Assembly (NCBI GenBank): GCA_963693315.1
Contig: OY856187.1
Location: forward strand, 110,275,746 to 110,339,745
Reading direction: 5' to 3'
DNA length: 64,000 nt
Origin: Diogma glabrata
Taxonomy: Eukaryota; Arthropoda; Insecta; Diptera; Cylindrotomidae
The position numbers were made by a program, and so were the translations under genes. A model generated the notes under the pieces. That model ran no database searches. It was not told the origin of the DNA and was given only the letters and a program-made list of their open reading frames with translations. Below are positions 10,706 to 23,388 of this stretch, piece by piece. How positions within the stretch are numbered: the stretch's first letter is position 1; each line of letters begins with the position of its first letter.

Positions 10706-12784
10706 AAAAACGAAAGATGGACAAAGGTCTAACAAATTCATGGTCAAATGCAAAAAGAATAAATGTGTGCAACATAAACATTGACAAAAGAATTTTCATA
10801 TAACTTTTTATACGATTCAAATTAAATAGATTCTTAGTGTAGATTTGGTACGCGAATATATAATTACAATGACACTTCCAAAATTCTGTTTAAGATAACT
10901 CAAAGTTATTGAAGGTGTTCTATGAATGAATTAAAAGAACAAAGATCAATCGATCTAAACACTTGTTGAGACAGGATCTTTGGCTAATTTTCTTAAGAGC
11001 AACAACACTAACATGTAAATTGGAATATGGAATTTATACCACTATTGTTCAGTTTTGTAATCTGGCCAACTAACTTTGAACTCAGCCATTTGCATTTAAG
11101 TCTTTCTGTAGTTGAGAGTGCTCTCGATTGCTTTCACAGTTCTTTGATAAACTTGCTGCCTTAAGTTAGAAGGGTTTTGGTGTATTTACACCAGTATTTG
11201 TACCAGTAGTTTACTTCAATTAGCTTCCTCAAGATTGCCCTACAAAGTTTATGCGTATTCCTTTGGAACGATAAGAATTAGGTTACATTTAAAATAATAA
11301 TTTTTCTTAGGTTACCTTAAATCAAACAAAATAGATCATATATGACTAAACATTCATTTTTTCAACAATAACGAAGGTAAAACATTAGGGCCATCATTAT
11401 TATTCTGCTTAATAATTTACCATCTCTTCAAAGGTGTTATTCCATTATGTATAAATTTTTGTTACATAAAAGCATATATTTTTCTTTTTCTATAAACTAG
11501 AATCGACATAAAAAATTATAAGAAAAAAATGAAAAATAATAACCATAATCATTGGGTCATTTGAAAAAAATCGAAATAATTATAGAGGTGTTTGTTCTTT
11601 ATATTTCTTTTATTTCTTTAGTTGCCTGTTTTTAGAAGTTCATATTTCAAAAATCGTTAAAATGTAATTTAGGTTTGCGTATATTAAAAGCATATTTGAC
11701 TTGAAATTATAACAAAGATTATTAGAATTTACTTAAATTGCACCTGGAAAATGGTAACTATAAGAAATCGTTATGGAATTGATCGTTATTATCGGTCACA
11801 CTTAAAATTTTCTTAAAAACCATATCTAATTTGTTGTTCTTCCTACAGAATGAAATAACATTAAAACACTCCTTTAGACAACATCCAACTAAAGGTGTCC
11901 ACATCGTTTGCTTTTGTTGCATATATTTATTTGTATTATTCTATTGATTAAAACAATTAAAATAAAATCAAACCTTGTTATCTTATAACAAAATGAATGT
12001 AGAACTACCACCTATAGTGCGCAAATATTTAACAAATAATAAAATACGATAGACAATTCTTTCGGCGTCTTTACACGATGTGTTTAAATGCCCTGTGGTG
12101 AATTAGAACAATAAACTACCATATAAACCTTCAAATCTGGAATAAAAACAATTCTGTTCTTCAAACAACATAAATTCTCAATACACTTAAAAGTAGTTTC
12201 TAATAATTTTCTAATTTGTTACTTTGTAGAATAAATTCACCATTGTTTGGAACAATAACAAATCAGTTGCATAAAAACATCTGTCTGAACTGTATCTCTA
12301 AGAAATAAAATTCTCGTACAAAGTCTAAACAAATGGTTCACCACTTATCTTGGCTGGAGTAGTAACTTTTTGTTTGTTTTTAAATAAATCTATAAGGATG
12401 GGGTCAAACAAAAATGCAGCTGATTGTAATATTGTTCCAAGTGAAATTACAAATTCTTCGTTTTTCTTTTAAAATTAGTTTTTTTTTAAATGTGGAAAAA
12501 ATATAATAAAATTTTCTTAATAAAAAACTTTTCAGGGATATTTGTTTGTTAGAAAAAGAAAATTGCATAGTTTTGCAATAAAGTTATACTGAGAATTTTA
12601 TGGAAACTTCAATGAAAAAATATGTTTGGCTATAAAAAATTAATTTTTCATTTCTAGCTTTTGCAGCTCGGTTGAGTTTTGATTAAAAACAATGTTGTAA
12701 GATGAAGGAAGATTAACTAGGATCAAATAACGAAACAGAATTTGCTTCTTAAAGGTTGTTAGGAGCACAAAGCTGTACTTGTTT
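10706..12784. other. Non-coding AT-rich region
   Basis: I see no gene, RNA or repeat boundary. Only short fortuitous open frames are present. Confidence 0.5.
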
Positions 12785-12887
12785 GTGATGAGAATCTGCT
12801 GTAGTATATATGGAAAGGCAGATAGTTGCAAAATTTTCTGTGATGAGAAACTGATATGGAAAGGCAGATAGTTGCAAAATTTTCTTT
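12785..12887. repeat. Two-copy tandem duplication, about 46-55 bp
   Basis: ATATGGAAAGGCAGATAGTT and the bases after it (TGCAAAATTTTCT) occur at 12808 and again at 12854. Each is preceded by GTGATGAGAA. It is a recent local duplication in non-coding DNA. Confidence 0.8.
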
Positions 12888-14660
12888 CGGAAAATGTGTA
12901 GAACCATATTGTAGAACCATCTTAAGTAATGTAACAAGTTAACATCCTTAGAGACTCTTTGTTTAAGTCGATTACTTTACGGATATTATACCTATTGCAC
13001 TTCTAGTCTTCTCCATAATTTAGTATTCATTAGTTCATCTTTTTCACTTTTGAGCGAACTTTTGGCGATTCCGAAGTATGATTTCAGTCCGCATAAACTT
13101 ATTATTAACACCTAGTTTTTGCAATGAAATTTTCACAAGTGACATTATTATTAGAGCATTCAATACCGGACTAAAACTTCAATACCGGTTTTGCAGTATT
13201 GAAATCAGGCAACACCGTTATATCGGTATTGAAGTTTTTAAAAAAATACTATGTATTATTTTCAAATTCTGTAAGATCAACTGAAGAACAAGATTGTAAA
13301 AAAGTTGTTTCATTACATGCGACAATAATAACTAAAAAAAATTAATGACTTTAAACTATTCCTACAGATGGTAAATTGTGGTCTTTGGCAATGTGCAATA
13401 AGTTTTACAATCGGAAACAACTTTTTTGATTAAATTTATATGTCAAAATGCTGCACAACAAGATTTTAAGTATTTTGTTAAGAAATTGTGATTACGTCTT
13501 TTACACTGGGTGTTTATACCCAGTGTAAGAGTCAATAACTACCTCATTAATAATATAATCATTTCTATAATATATTTGCAGCTGTCTTGTTACAAATCAT
13601 TTGTTCGATTTGTTTTGAATTGTTCGATTAAGCCAAACCTCAGCATGGTGCATGTTTCGGTCTCACCTTTGCTACGAGACGGTTAACTCTAAAATGATTA
13701 CCAGCATCTGCGCTGAAGCGAAATATTTTAAAATTGTTTTAACCGAAATTTTAACCAGTCGATGTAAACTAATTTTGTCATTTATCGTCATCATTTAAAC
13801 AATAAGGTTCAATAAATTTTATTTTTGTTCCGTTAATTTTTGCTTCCTTTGTTTTTCCTGCTTAATTCGTGTGAGTTGATCATAATGAGATTATTAAATG
13901 AGTTCGTGTCAGTTGCTCTTAGTAGATAGATAAAAAATTAATTAAATTGAAACTCGATATGTTATCAATTTTAATATTTATTTAATATTATAGTTGTTTT
14001 TATTTCTAAAGAACATAATCTTAATTTTTTGTTATTTTGCCTAGATGTAAAGAAAAATAATATATTCATTCGTTTATTTAGATAATTGATTTTATAGTTG
14101 TATTACCTCGACCACCTCTTGAATATTCTTGAATAATCCAAGCGGTCAACAGCAACACATGTGCCCAATTTTTTCAATAATCACCCGTTTTATTTTATGC
14201 AACAATTTTTGTAGTTAGAATAAATACTCAACATTCACCTTTTTATTTTAGTTCAACAATTTTTGAATTTACACAATTCTTTCAACCCGTTTGTTTTGGC
14301 ATTTACACAAATTTTTTCAAAAACTGTTAGGAAGCAGTTGTCCTTGATATAAGTTCATCAGCGCTTAAAAGGTATTTGACGATTCTATGCAGCCGATTTA
14401 TTTTTTATCGTTCGTCATGTCCATGCGAAACAATAAATTCAGCGGTTCTTTTTCTTCCATTTTTTGGTTGTCTTTCGTTGAGTTTTGACCGATATTTATC
14501 TAGACGAGTTAACAAATGATGGTGAGAATTCCATGAATTTCAAGAAAAACAGAAGTTTAAAATTAGAAATATTATTGATTATTATTTAAATTGTAAACAC
14601 ATTGTTTTTTAAATTCATTTTTTATTTTCTATACTAAAAGAGTTATTATTTTTAATTTTT
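12888..14660. other. Non-coding region with small palindromes
   Basis: No gene recognised. Contents are repeated AATACCGG words near 13165-13235 and an inverted pair GATTGTAAAA...AAGTTGTTTC (13292-13311) against TTTTACAATC...GAAACAACTT (13403-13423), separated by about 90 bp. Confidence 0.5.
13501..13528. repeat. Perfect 11 bp hairpin
   Basis: TTACACTGGGT (13501-13511), a six-base loop, then ACCCAGTGTAA (13518-13528). Function unknown. Confidence 0.8.
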
Positions 14661-15272
14661 GGGTCATTCCATTGTGACATACGTAACATTTTTACCCTTT
14701 TCAACTCATATTTTTGCCTATTATTCATAAAAAACATTGTTATTTTATGAAATTTATGTTAATTTATGCTATTATGCAGGTAGGAAATATACTATCAATA
14801 AAAAAAAGCAGCAAATTAAATATATATTAAGTAATAATAACAAAATTCAGTGCTGTGACCAACGTAACAAAAAAAGTACCACAGTAAAACATACTCATAC
14901 TTTCAAAGCAATTTCTCTGAAAGTATGCCTTCAATAAATTCAAATTTAGTTTTTTTTAAAGCACAGGTTATCTGTTTTTAAATAAGCATATGTTTTTTAC
15001 AAATGCTACATACAGGAGAGGTTCCCTTTAAAAAAAATTGTGTGACCAACGTAACGTGACCAACGTAACAGAAAAAAACACATAAGAACATAATGCATTT
15101 CTAACAATAATTTTATTACTTATTTATTTTTTTCCATCTTTTAAACAATTTATTTGTTTATTTCCTATATTTGGTATCAATAATGACGGGCAAGTTTCCA
15201 ATTAGATTAATTTTTCTACACAACATAAAATTCATTGCAACTATTGAGGTTTATGTTTCCATGGAATGACCC
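14661..15272. mobile_element. 612 bp MITE with GGGTCATTCCA ends
   Basis: The left end begins GGGTCATTCCA and the right end finishes TGGAATGACCC. Inside, GTGACCAACGTAAC occurs near 14854, 15043 and 15057, with a variant GTGACATACGTAAC near 14675, which looks like a set of subterminal binding sites. There is no coding capacity. A short frame at 14737-14937 crosses the repeats and is not credible. Confidence 0.75.
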
Positions 15273-16730
15273 TTTTATCAAACCGAAAAGGTATGATAAA
15301 TTTGGAAACACTTTTTTTTTTGTTGAAAATTGAAACAAAGCAACATTTATTTTCTTTAATTTAACAATGGTACGAAAAGTGAAAGATATGTTAAGGATTA
15401 GTTATACCTTTCGCGTTGAGATGAACCTTTTGATATTTTAAAATAATCAAAATGCTCAATTAAGCGGAGTGTAGTTTTATGCTTATGTTTGAATTTAACC
15501 CATGCAAACATAGTTCCATTTCCTGGAAAATTAGAAATGGATGGAACTGCAATTTTAATTTCATATTTTATATTATGTATTACTATTAATAGGATTATCA
15601 ATTGTATTATTAAAAATTGCATTAAGACAATTTCTCGGTCTGGGCTCAGCACGTGTGGCATAGTGTTACAGTTTAATTTGTGGAATAAGTAATGCTGTTC
15701 TTACTGAAAATGAAGATATAACGTTCGTTACTGGTTATTCTCGTTCAAAACTACGTACTTTTGGATCACTCCGTTTAGTATAACATGAGTGGCGACATTA
15801 AGATTTATTATGCACATATTTCACATGTCCATTAGATGAAGCTGAAAAAGTATTAGTAAGAGATCATTTTGATAATAAAAGTTCTGCTTACTAGGCTATG
15901 CAAATTATTGATATAAATCAAAAAGTTGTAAATCATGTGCTTTCGGTAAGCAAAAAGGAGAAAAATGGTAGAACATCAAGCATCAACGAGTTAATACTGA
16001 TAGAATGGCATTGTCATAAAACGATACTTTTTTTATTACGACTGTTTATTTGGATACTACTATTGAATTTCTATCAATGTTCAAGCATCGCCGGAACGAT
16101 TATTGCAACATTTGATCATTGTATCGTATTGTTATTCATATTCATCAATCGCCAGAGCCATTGGCGCAACGGTTGGTTGTTATATTATATTAGTTTATAG
16201 TTTATTCATTATGATTGGTTCCTAAGGGATGAAGAGTTGGATGAATGGTCATTAATGGGGTAAGCGAAACATTTTAATTTTTAAATGTAGTAGCCGTAGT
16301 TGAATTGGTGTGTGTCTGTGTGATGGGCTTGGTCCCATCATCCAGCATTTATTAAGGGCTGAAGATAAGACTTATCAAAGCCACGAACTGAAGCACGCGT
16401 CCTCAGGTCATCAGGACTGTTTATAATAGTTCTACTTTTAACTAGCTACTTGTTACATCTTTCAGTTTATATATCATTCGTCATGATTTGTGACAACTAA
16501 TATGTCTATAAATTTAAAAAAGTGTAGGTTAACCATTTGCAAGTTTTGCAAATTTTTGTTATTATTTTTGGATAAATTTTTTTTAAAAAATATGCTTTAA
16601 TGGGAAGCTCTAATTTGAATACTTCCGTTTGCAAGAGTTTTATGTTGAAAGAACAGTTGAATAGTAACATGAATGTGTGAATAATGCTAATTCAAAAACT
16701 CAATACTTCCAGTAAGTTCATATATAAAAA
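15273..16730. other. Unassigned region with weak coding character
   Basis: An open frame at 15898-16200 (+) and fragments before it (about 15680-15895) suggest a decayed gene, but there are stops at several places and I recognise no family. A small hairpin, GATGGG...CCCATC, lies near 16322-16341. The frames at 15398-15661 (-) and 15489-15692 (+) overlap and cannot both be real. Confidence 0.35.
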
Positions 16731-17562
16731 TATGGAAGGGCTGATATCTCAAGCTCTGAGATATCAAGACTTCGGTTTTGGTCAAGGATTTTGATATAGT
16801 TTTCGGCATAAAACTTTTATGAGGATATTGTTTTTAGTTTTAGACAGCAATGTTTATCAAACCTAAAACTCTTTGTTAAAGTACATGTATTTTTTTATCT
16901 CTGTTTAGAAATTTATTAAAAAACTAACACATCAATACGTTACCACAAAACTATAACAGATCATAAATTAACATAATTTAGTGAAAAGATGATACAATCA
17001 GCAAACTACTCTAAAACCTCTCCATTTAGCGTTTCGAGAAAATATTACAAAATCAAAAATTCATATTTCTTTCAAAATTCCAAAAATATTGCAAAAATTA
17101 TAACAATATCAAAATTGAAACTTTTTTCAAAATTCTAAAATATGAATAAGACTCAAATTTCACAAATTCATAAATTCTATTTTTTTTTCAGAATTCTAAA
17201 AATATTGCAAAAATTATAACAAAATCAAAAATCAAAACTTTTTCCAAAATTCTAAAAATATTGCAAAAATTATTACAAAGCCCAAAAACTTTTTCCAAAA
17301 TTCTAAAAATATTGCAAAAATTATTACAAAATCAAAAATACAAACATTTTCAAAATTCCTAAAATATTCCAAAAACTATAACAAATTCGAAAATTTCCAT
17401 GTCCAATTTCATCATGCCCATTACATTTCATGTCATACAAATAATTTTATTTTTTTTCTAAAAATTGGCTTAAAAAATATATGAAAATCATTTTTTTGAC
17501 ACACTTGACAATATTTTTTTCACAAACTTATAATGCAATAAGATCCTCAATAATAATAATTA
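16731..17562 (+). repeat. Dispersed repeat family, 5' portion (copy B, interrupted)
   Basis: Same start (TATGGAAGGGCTGATATCTC) and order as 3161-4100, including the degenerate AAAATTCCAAAAATATTGC array. It stops at the first TTTGACACACTTGACA subunit, where the opposed copy begins. A perfect 9 bp hairpin (GATATCTCA-agctc-TGAGATATC) lies at about 16743-16765. Confidence 0.8.
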
Positions 17563-19098
17563 CTTCGGTCTGAAAGAACTAAGTATTACATTCATGAGCT
17601 AAAAGTGAAATTCTTACCCCCACTTTTTTGGCATTTCTTGACGTTTTAGGACCTACTGATTCTAAAGAAGCAAAAAAAATGTATGTCTGTATGCCGGCCG
17701 TCCGGCCGGCCGGCTGTCACAACCTACGAAATTTAGAAAACCGCTGGACGGATTTCAAGATTTTTTTTTCTACAAATAGGTCAATGGGAAGAGCCGAAAG
17801 GACGATGTGTTCGATAACTGTACCGGAAGTGTGTCAAAAAAATCGTCAAGTGTGTCAAAACAAGGAATCTGCATATTTTTTGCTTAAAAAACTTTCATTT
17901 TAAGGCATTACGAGTAGGATCATTGAATTTGGAGAAATCTTGATGGTCGGGATTGGTATGTGAGATAAAAATCTAGATTATTGCATTACAAGTTTGTCAA
18001 AAAATTGTTGTCAAGTGTGTCAAAAGAAAGATTTTTATATACTTTTTTACCCAATTTCTTGGAAAAAAATAAAATTAATAATTTTTATGACATGAAATTT
18101 TATTATTATTATAGGGAATTATGGCTTTATAAGCTTGTCAAAAAAAATTGTCAAGTGTGTCAAAAAATGATATCATTTATTTTTTTAGCCAATTTTTTGG
18201 AAAAAAATGTAGCTGTTTCTAAGACGTAAATGTAATTGAAAATGAAATTGGACATGGAAATTTTTGAATTTGTTATAGTTTTTGAAATATATTTGGAATT
18301 TTGAAAAAAGTTTGTACTTTAGATTTTGCAATATTTTTAGAATTTTTGAAAAGTTTCAATTTTTGATTTTGTAAGAATTTTTGGAATATTTTTAGAATTT
18401 TGAAAAATTTTAAATTTTTGATTTTATTATAATATATAATTTATGAAAAAAGTTTGAATATTTGATTTTGTAATAATTTTTGCAATATTTTTAGAATTTT
18501 GGAAAAGTTTGAATTTTTAACAATTTTTGGAATATTATTGGAATTTAGAAAAAGTTTAAATATTTGATTTTATTCTAATTTTTGGAATATTTTTTTGGAA
18601 AAAGCAACAATTTTTGATTTTGTTATAATTTTTGCAATATTTTTCAAATTTTTGAAAAAGCTTTAATCTTTGATTTTGTAATAATTTTTGAAATATTTTT
18701 AGAATTTTATTTGTAAAAAGTTTAAATTTTTGATTTTATTTAATTATTACAATATTTTTGGAATTTTGAACGAAATATGAATTTGTGATTTTGAAATATT
18801 TTCTCGAAACGCTACATGAAGAGGTTTTTGAGTAGTTTGCTGAGTGTATAATCTTTTCACTAAATTATGTTAATTTATGATCTGTTATAATTTTCTCTCG
18901 ACGCATTGATGTTTCCTGTTAGTTTTGTAATAAACTTCTAAACAGAGATAAAAAAATACTTGTACTTTAACAAAGAGTTATGTTTGATATACATCGGTGC
19001 CCAAAACTAAAAACCATGTCCTCATGAAACTTTTTTGCCGAAAACTATATCAAAATCCTTAACCCAGACCGAAGTCTTGATATCTCAGAGCTGTGAGC
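17563..19098 (-). repeat. Dispersed repeat family, full-length opposed copy C
   Basis: Complete reverse-orientation copy of 3161-4610. It starts at the family end (TTACTTCGGTCTGAAAGAAC), runs back through the GACAGACAGAC-like and TTTGACACACTTGACA subunits and the degenerate array, and stops at GATATCTCAGAGCTGTGAG. It lies inside a forward copy (16731-17562 plus 19099-19758), so it probably inserted there. A run of alternating CCGG/GGCC near 17695-17711 is an unusual GC island. The frames at 17628-17903 and 17981-18229 are repeat-derived. Confidence 0.75.
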
Positions 19099-19758
19099 TT
19101 GAACATTTACCATTTCATTCAAATAATTAACTTTTTTTTTTTTCAAAAAAAATAAATGAAAATCATTCTTTTGACACACTTGACAACATTTTTTTGACAA
19201 GCTTATAATGCTATAATACTCAATAGTAATAATAAAATTTCATGTCATACAAATAATTAATTTCTTTTTTTTCCGTAAAATTGTGTAAAAAAAAGGAAAG
19301 TCATTCTTTTGACGCACTTGAAAACATGTTTTTGACAAACTTATAACGCAATAATCTAATCTTTTGGTCTCACATACCAATTCCGACCATCAAGATTCCT
19401 CCAAATTCAATGTTCCTACTCGTAATCACTTAAAATGAACCTTTTTTAAGCAAATTTCTTTGTTTTGACTTGACGATTTTTTGACACACTTCCGGTACAG
19501 TTATCGAGCACATCCTCCGTTCAGCTCTTATCATTTAGTGTACCTATTTTAAGAAACAAAAATTTTAAAAATTCCTTCAGCCGTTTTCTAGATTTCGTCG
19601 GTTGTGAAGGCCAGCAACCCGGCAGACAGACATACATTTTTTTTGTTGCTTTCTTAGAATCAGTAGGTCCTAAAACGTCAAGAAATGCCAAGAAAGTTGG
19701 TTTTAGAATTTTACTTTTAGCTCTTGAATGTAATACTTAGGTCTTTCAGACCGAAGTA
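19099..19758 (+). repeat. Dispersed repeat family, 3' portion (continuation of copy B)
   Basis: Forward-orientation match to 3960-4610: two TTTTGACACACTTGACA subunits, the conserved GACAGACATAC stretch and the family end. The end (about 19735-19757) can fold: ACTTAGGTCT-ttc-AGACCGAAGT, a stem with one mismatch. Confidence 0.75.
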
Positions 19759-22700
19759 ATATAGTTTGGCAAGGTAATGTGAAACAAACCATGTTCTTCA
19801 GCATATCGAATAATAATAGATAAAATGCTTGGTAAAGCTTTGGTCCAGATATGATTACATACGCAATAATTTGAGTTAACGGTTGTTGAAAGAAGAGTAG
19901 TGTAGATACTTACTTTGTCTAACACCTTCACGATATTAAAAAATCAAATGTAATATTTCTTCTCAAATACATACAAAAAATGTTTAGATATAATCTAAAA
20001 TTTTAGGAAAAATTTTTATGACTATGTAACGCCGCGTTATTTATTGAACGCATTTATAACAAAAAACAGAGCTCAGCAATAACAATCAAAGATAATCTAA
20101 ATTCTAAACAATTCTATTTTCCATAAAAAGCAAAGTCTATAATTTTATTAAAAATCAAATGACACTTGAGAATTTATGATCAATATCATGATAACCAATT
20201 CCATTGTATTCGCCACACAGCCAGCCCCAACCCACTTCAAACCATAGGAAAAAAAGAAATCTTTCAAAATTTTTGGTCACTTAAGGTATTTTTTATTGTG
20301 CTCATTTTTTTGTACTCTCTGTGATTTATTGATTTCTGGACAATTGCCTTTTTTTTGCTGTTATTGTTTGTTCATAAAAATAAAATTAATATTTTTATCA
20401 TTTCTTTACGAGATAGATCCTTTCAGAAAGCTTGAGAATATAAAAGGACACAGATAACAAAAATTCTGAAAAATCGTACAAAAAAAAAGTTTAGATAATA
20501 ATAATTCAGAAAAGGTGCAAGAAATATGATTATTTAAAATCGATTGGAAAGAAAATTGTAAGTGGCGAAAATTTTATTATTCTACCTCCCATTGTTCAGT
20601 CTATTATGTTTTTTGTTGGTATTGATTTTTGACAAAAGACCCCATCATACATACATTAATCCTGTTTATTAAAATTGTTATTGTTTGTAGGTTAAATAAT
20701 AGAAATTGAAAGGATCAAAAGAAGATTGCAATTGTTTCGAATTTTCCATTAACAATTTTATTATTAATAATTTTTAGTTCATAGATTTTGTATTGATTTG
20801 AGATTTATAGTTTTTATTTGTTAAAGTTATTGGTCAGCTTCTGGAATGAATAAGAGTTTTATTGGAAATAAATTTGATATTTTAAGTTGAAAGAAAAATA
20901 CAGGGAACAAAATTTAAAATCCAAACAATTGCTTGGTTAAAAGCGGGAAGGAATGAAAAAAAAACTCAGTTAAGCAACATGTAATGAAATCAAAACATCT
21001 CCCTGGCCTCCACCATACCGCAAAAGATAATTTAAGTATTTACCTGAAATGCTTGCTGAAGCACAAGGAAGAGTTAAATTGAAATCTCAGATTCAATTTT
21101 TTATTATTCCTTCGACCGCCGATAAATTTCAAAGAAAATATCTAAACTATTTTTGAAGATATTCCAAAAATTTGTCACATCATTGGTGGTCCTAAGACAT
21201 TCGAAAACATTTATCGAAGATCTAAAAACAAAACATTAACTACTAAACGAAACAGAATTGTCACTTTTCATTAGTCACACTTCATAATAGTTAATATATT
21301 TTAAAGTTATTAAAACAACAAACTACTTAAAAGATAAATAAATAATCATAAATAAAATGAAAAACATTTTCCAAATTCTGTTTAAAGTAGTATTGTAATA
21401 AAAATGGTCATAAATTTTAATTTTTTTTTTGTTCTTCTTGTTGACTAAAAGAAAATCTAAATCAAATAATTTTTCTTTTGTTTGTGGAAATTTTTTTTGT
21501 TTGTTTTTGAAAGTTGGAGAAAAAACAAATAATAACATGATTTTCATTTAATGTAACAACTTTAATTTTGTTTTTTTTTTGTGAAAACTATATTAGTCTA
21601 ATGGTGCTGTGGAAAACTAATGAGAAGGGTCTGGAAATTTAATATTTTAGTGTTATTGTTAAAGTGATCATTAAACATATTAGAAGAAAAACAACGAAAT
21701 CTGTGTTTGTTTTGTTATTGATGACAGTTGAGATATTTTTGTTTTGTTTTTGCTTAGAACTAAAGTATTGTCGATGGACTCTTTGTTGTTGTATTTTTGT
21801 TTTGTTTTAGCGGACCAAATGTGAAACGATATGATTTTTTTTCACTCGAAATAATTTTTTTGTAATAAAACTTAATATTTATTTATAAGGTGTAGTTAAC
21901 TCCGCGGCTTTGAAATTTGAGTTGGTCAGATTAAAGGGAGTTTCTCCGTGTTTCTTGAAAATGTTTGAAGTTATTTCAATTTAAATCAAACATCGGTTCG
22001 GTAGACCTTCACCACTTTTTTAATTAATACCAAAACAGTGATCAATTTTTTCTCGTCTAGATCTACATATTGTCTCCAAATTTGATCAAAATTGATTCAT
22101 GAAGCCTCTCTTACTTTGTCCTAAGTTCCTCTTATCTTGTCCAATTTTTCCCAAAACCAAATCAAATCTTTGCCATATACATTTCTATTTCCCGTCACAA
22201 CAAGTAGTGTCTCAACAAAGATTAAAAACAAAGTGATTGAGCCAGTATCGAAATCATTCAAATCAGCAGTAATTATTTAGGTCATTATTTTTCGTTCAAC
22301 TGACAGTAGATAAAAACAAATAAAATGTATACGCAGGGCAATGTGGTAACGTCTTAGACATTATCGCAACCAAAGCAAATTTCAAAAGTTATTTTTTTTT
22401 AAAAATATTTTAAATTGACAAATTAGGTGCAACCATAAAAAAAAATTTTTTTTAAATTTAGTTTACTATAAAATGGAGGCTTAGCGAGCGCTTAAATTAT
22501 AATCAACTTTTTCGACATTTTTTTTTTTTTTTTTTTTTTTCATTAAGAGGTTCGTGTTTTGTTTGAGTCTCGGCGTTAGCGCGGCGACATTTTTTTAATG
22601 TTTTGATGTTGTAAAATGAAAGCTATAGCGGTCGACTCATAATTTAAAAGGTTTTTTGGAGAGGGCCGAGACTGAAAATTTTGAAAAAAAATATTTTTGA

Positions 22701-23388
22701 CCTTGAGTGTGGTATCATATGAACGTTGAATTTGTTTCTAATTCAAAACATTTTTGTTTGGAATTTTCAAAAGCACAGCTTTCGACTTATTTTGAAATAT
22801 GCCACGCCATCACAAAGGCGTAATATTTTCATCGATTTATATTAAAATATATTTTGCATCAACCCCATTAATGTATTTTGCATCAAGGGCACGGCGATTC
22901 ATCGAATTATTTTAAAAGTTTTCATCAATTTAATAGTTTTTGTCGCATTACCAAAGTTATGTTTATGTACGCCAATTCAAAGTTAAATGTCCAATAAATT
23001 CGTGTATAAAAATATTATAACTTTATACTTACCTATAGGTAGCCATTACGCAAAAAAGCGAAACTTTATATACATTCTATTTTATGTCATTAGGTATTCT
23101 AGTGAAGATTAATAAAATCAATTTTATTCAAATGAAAAAGGGCTTTAATCATGACAAATATAGGGAATACCTTAACTGTAAATATATATATGATTCTCAC
23201 CGGCCCTGATCCGGCATTTCTAATAGGGTTGAGATAGGTTTTCACAGTCCGTGCCGAATCAACACATATATGGATCTGCGCTATTAGTGAAATCATGTAT
23301 GATTTCTGATAGAAACCGGATGCAAATAAACTATTAAGATTAACTTTATTACAATCTTATCCGGCCCAGATAACAATACAGCATGCAT
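19759..23388. other. Non-coding AT-rich region
   Basis: No gene or structured RNA recognised. It has many homopolymer tracts, including a T run of more than 20 near 22518-22540. Small frames such as 21323-21547 (-) are low-complexity. Confidence 0.5.

Noticed and set aside
15898..16200. 100-codon hydrophobic frame as a gene
   Set aside because: Its upstream region is broken and the hydrophobic stretch is typical of AT-rich chance frames; no family recognised.
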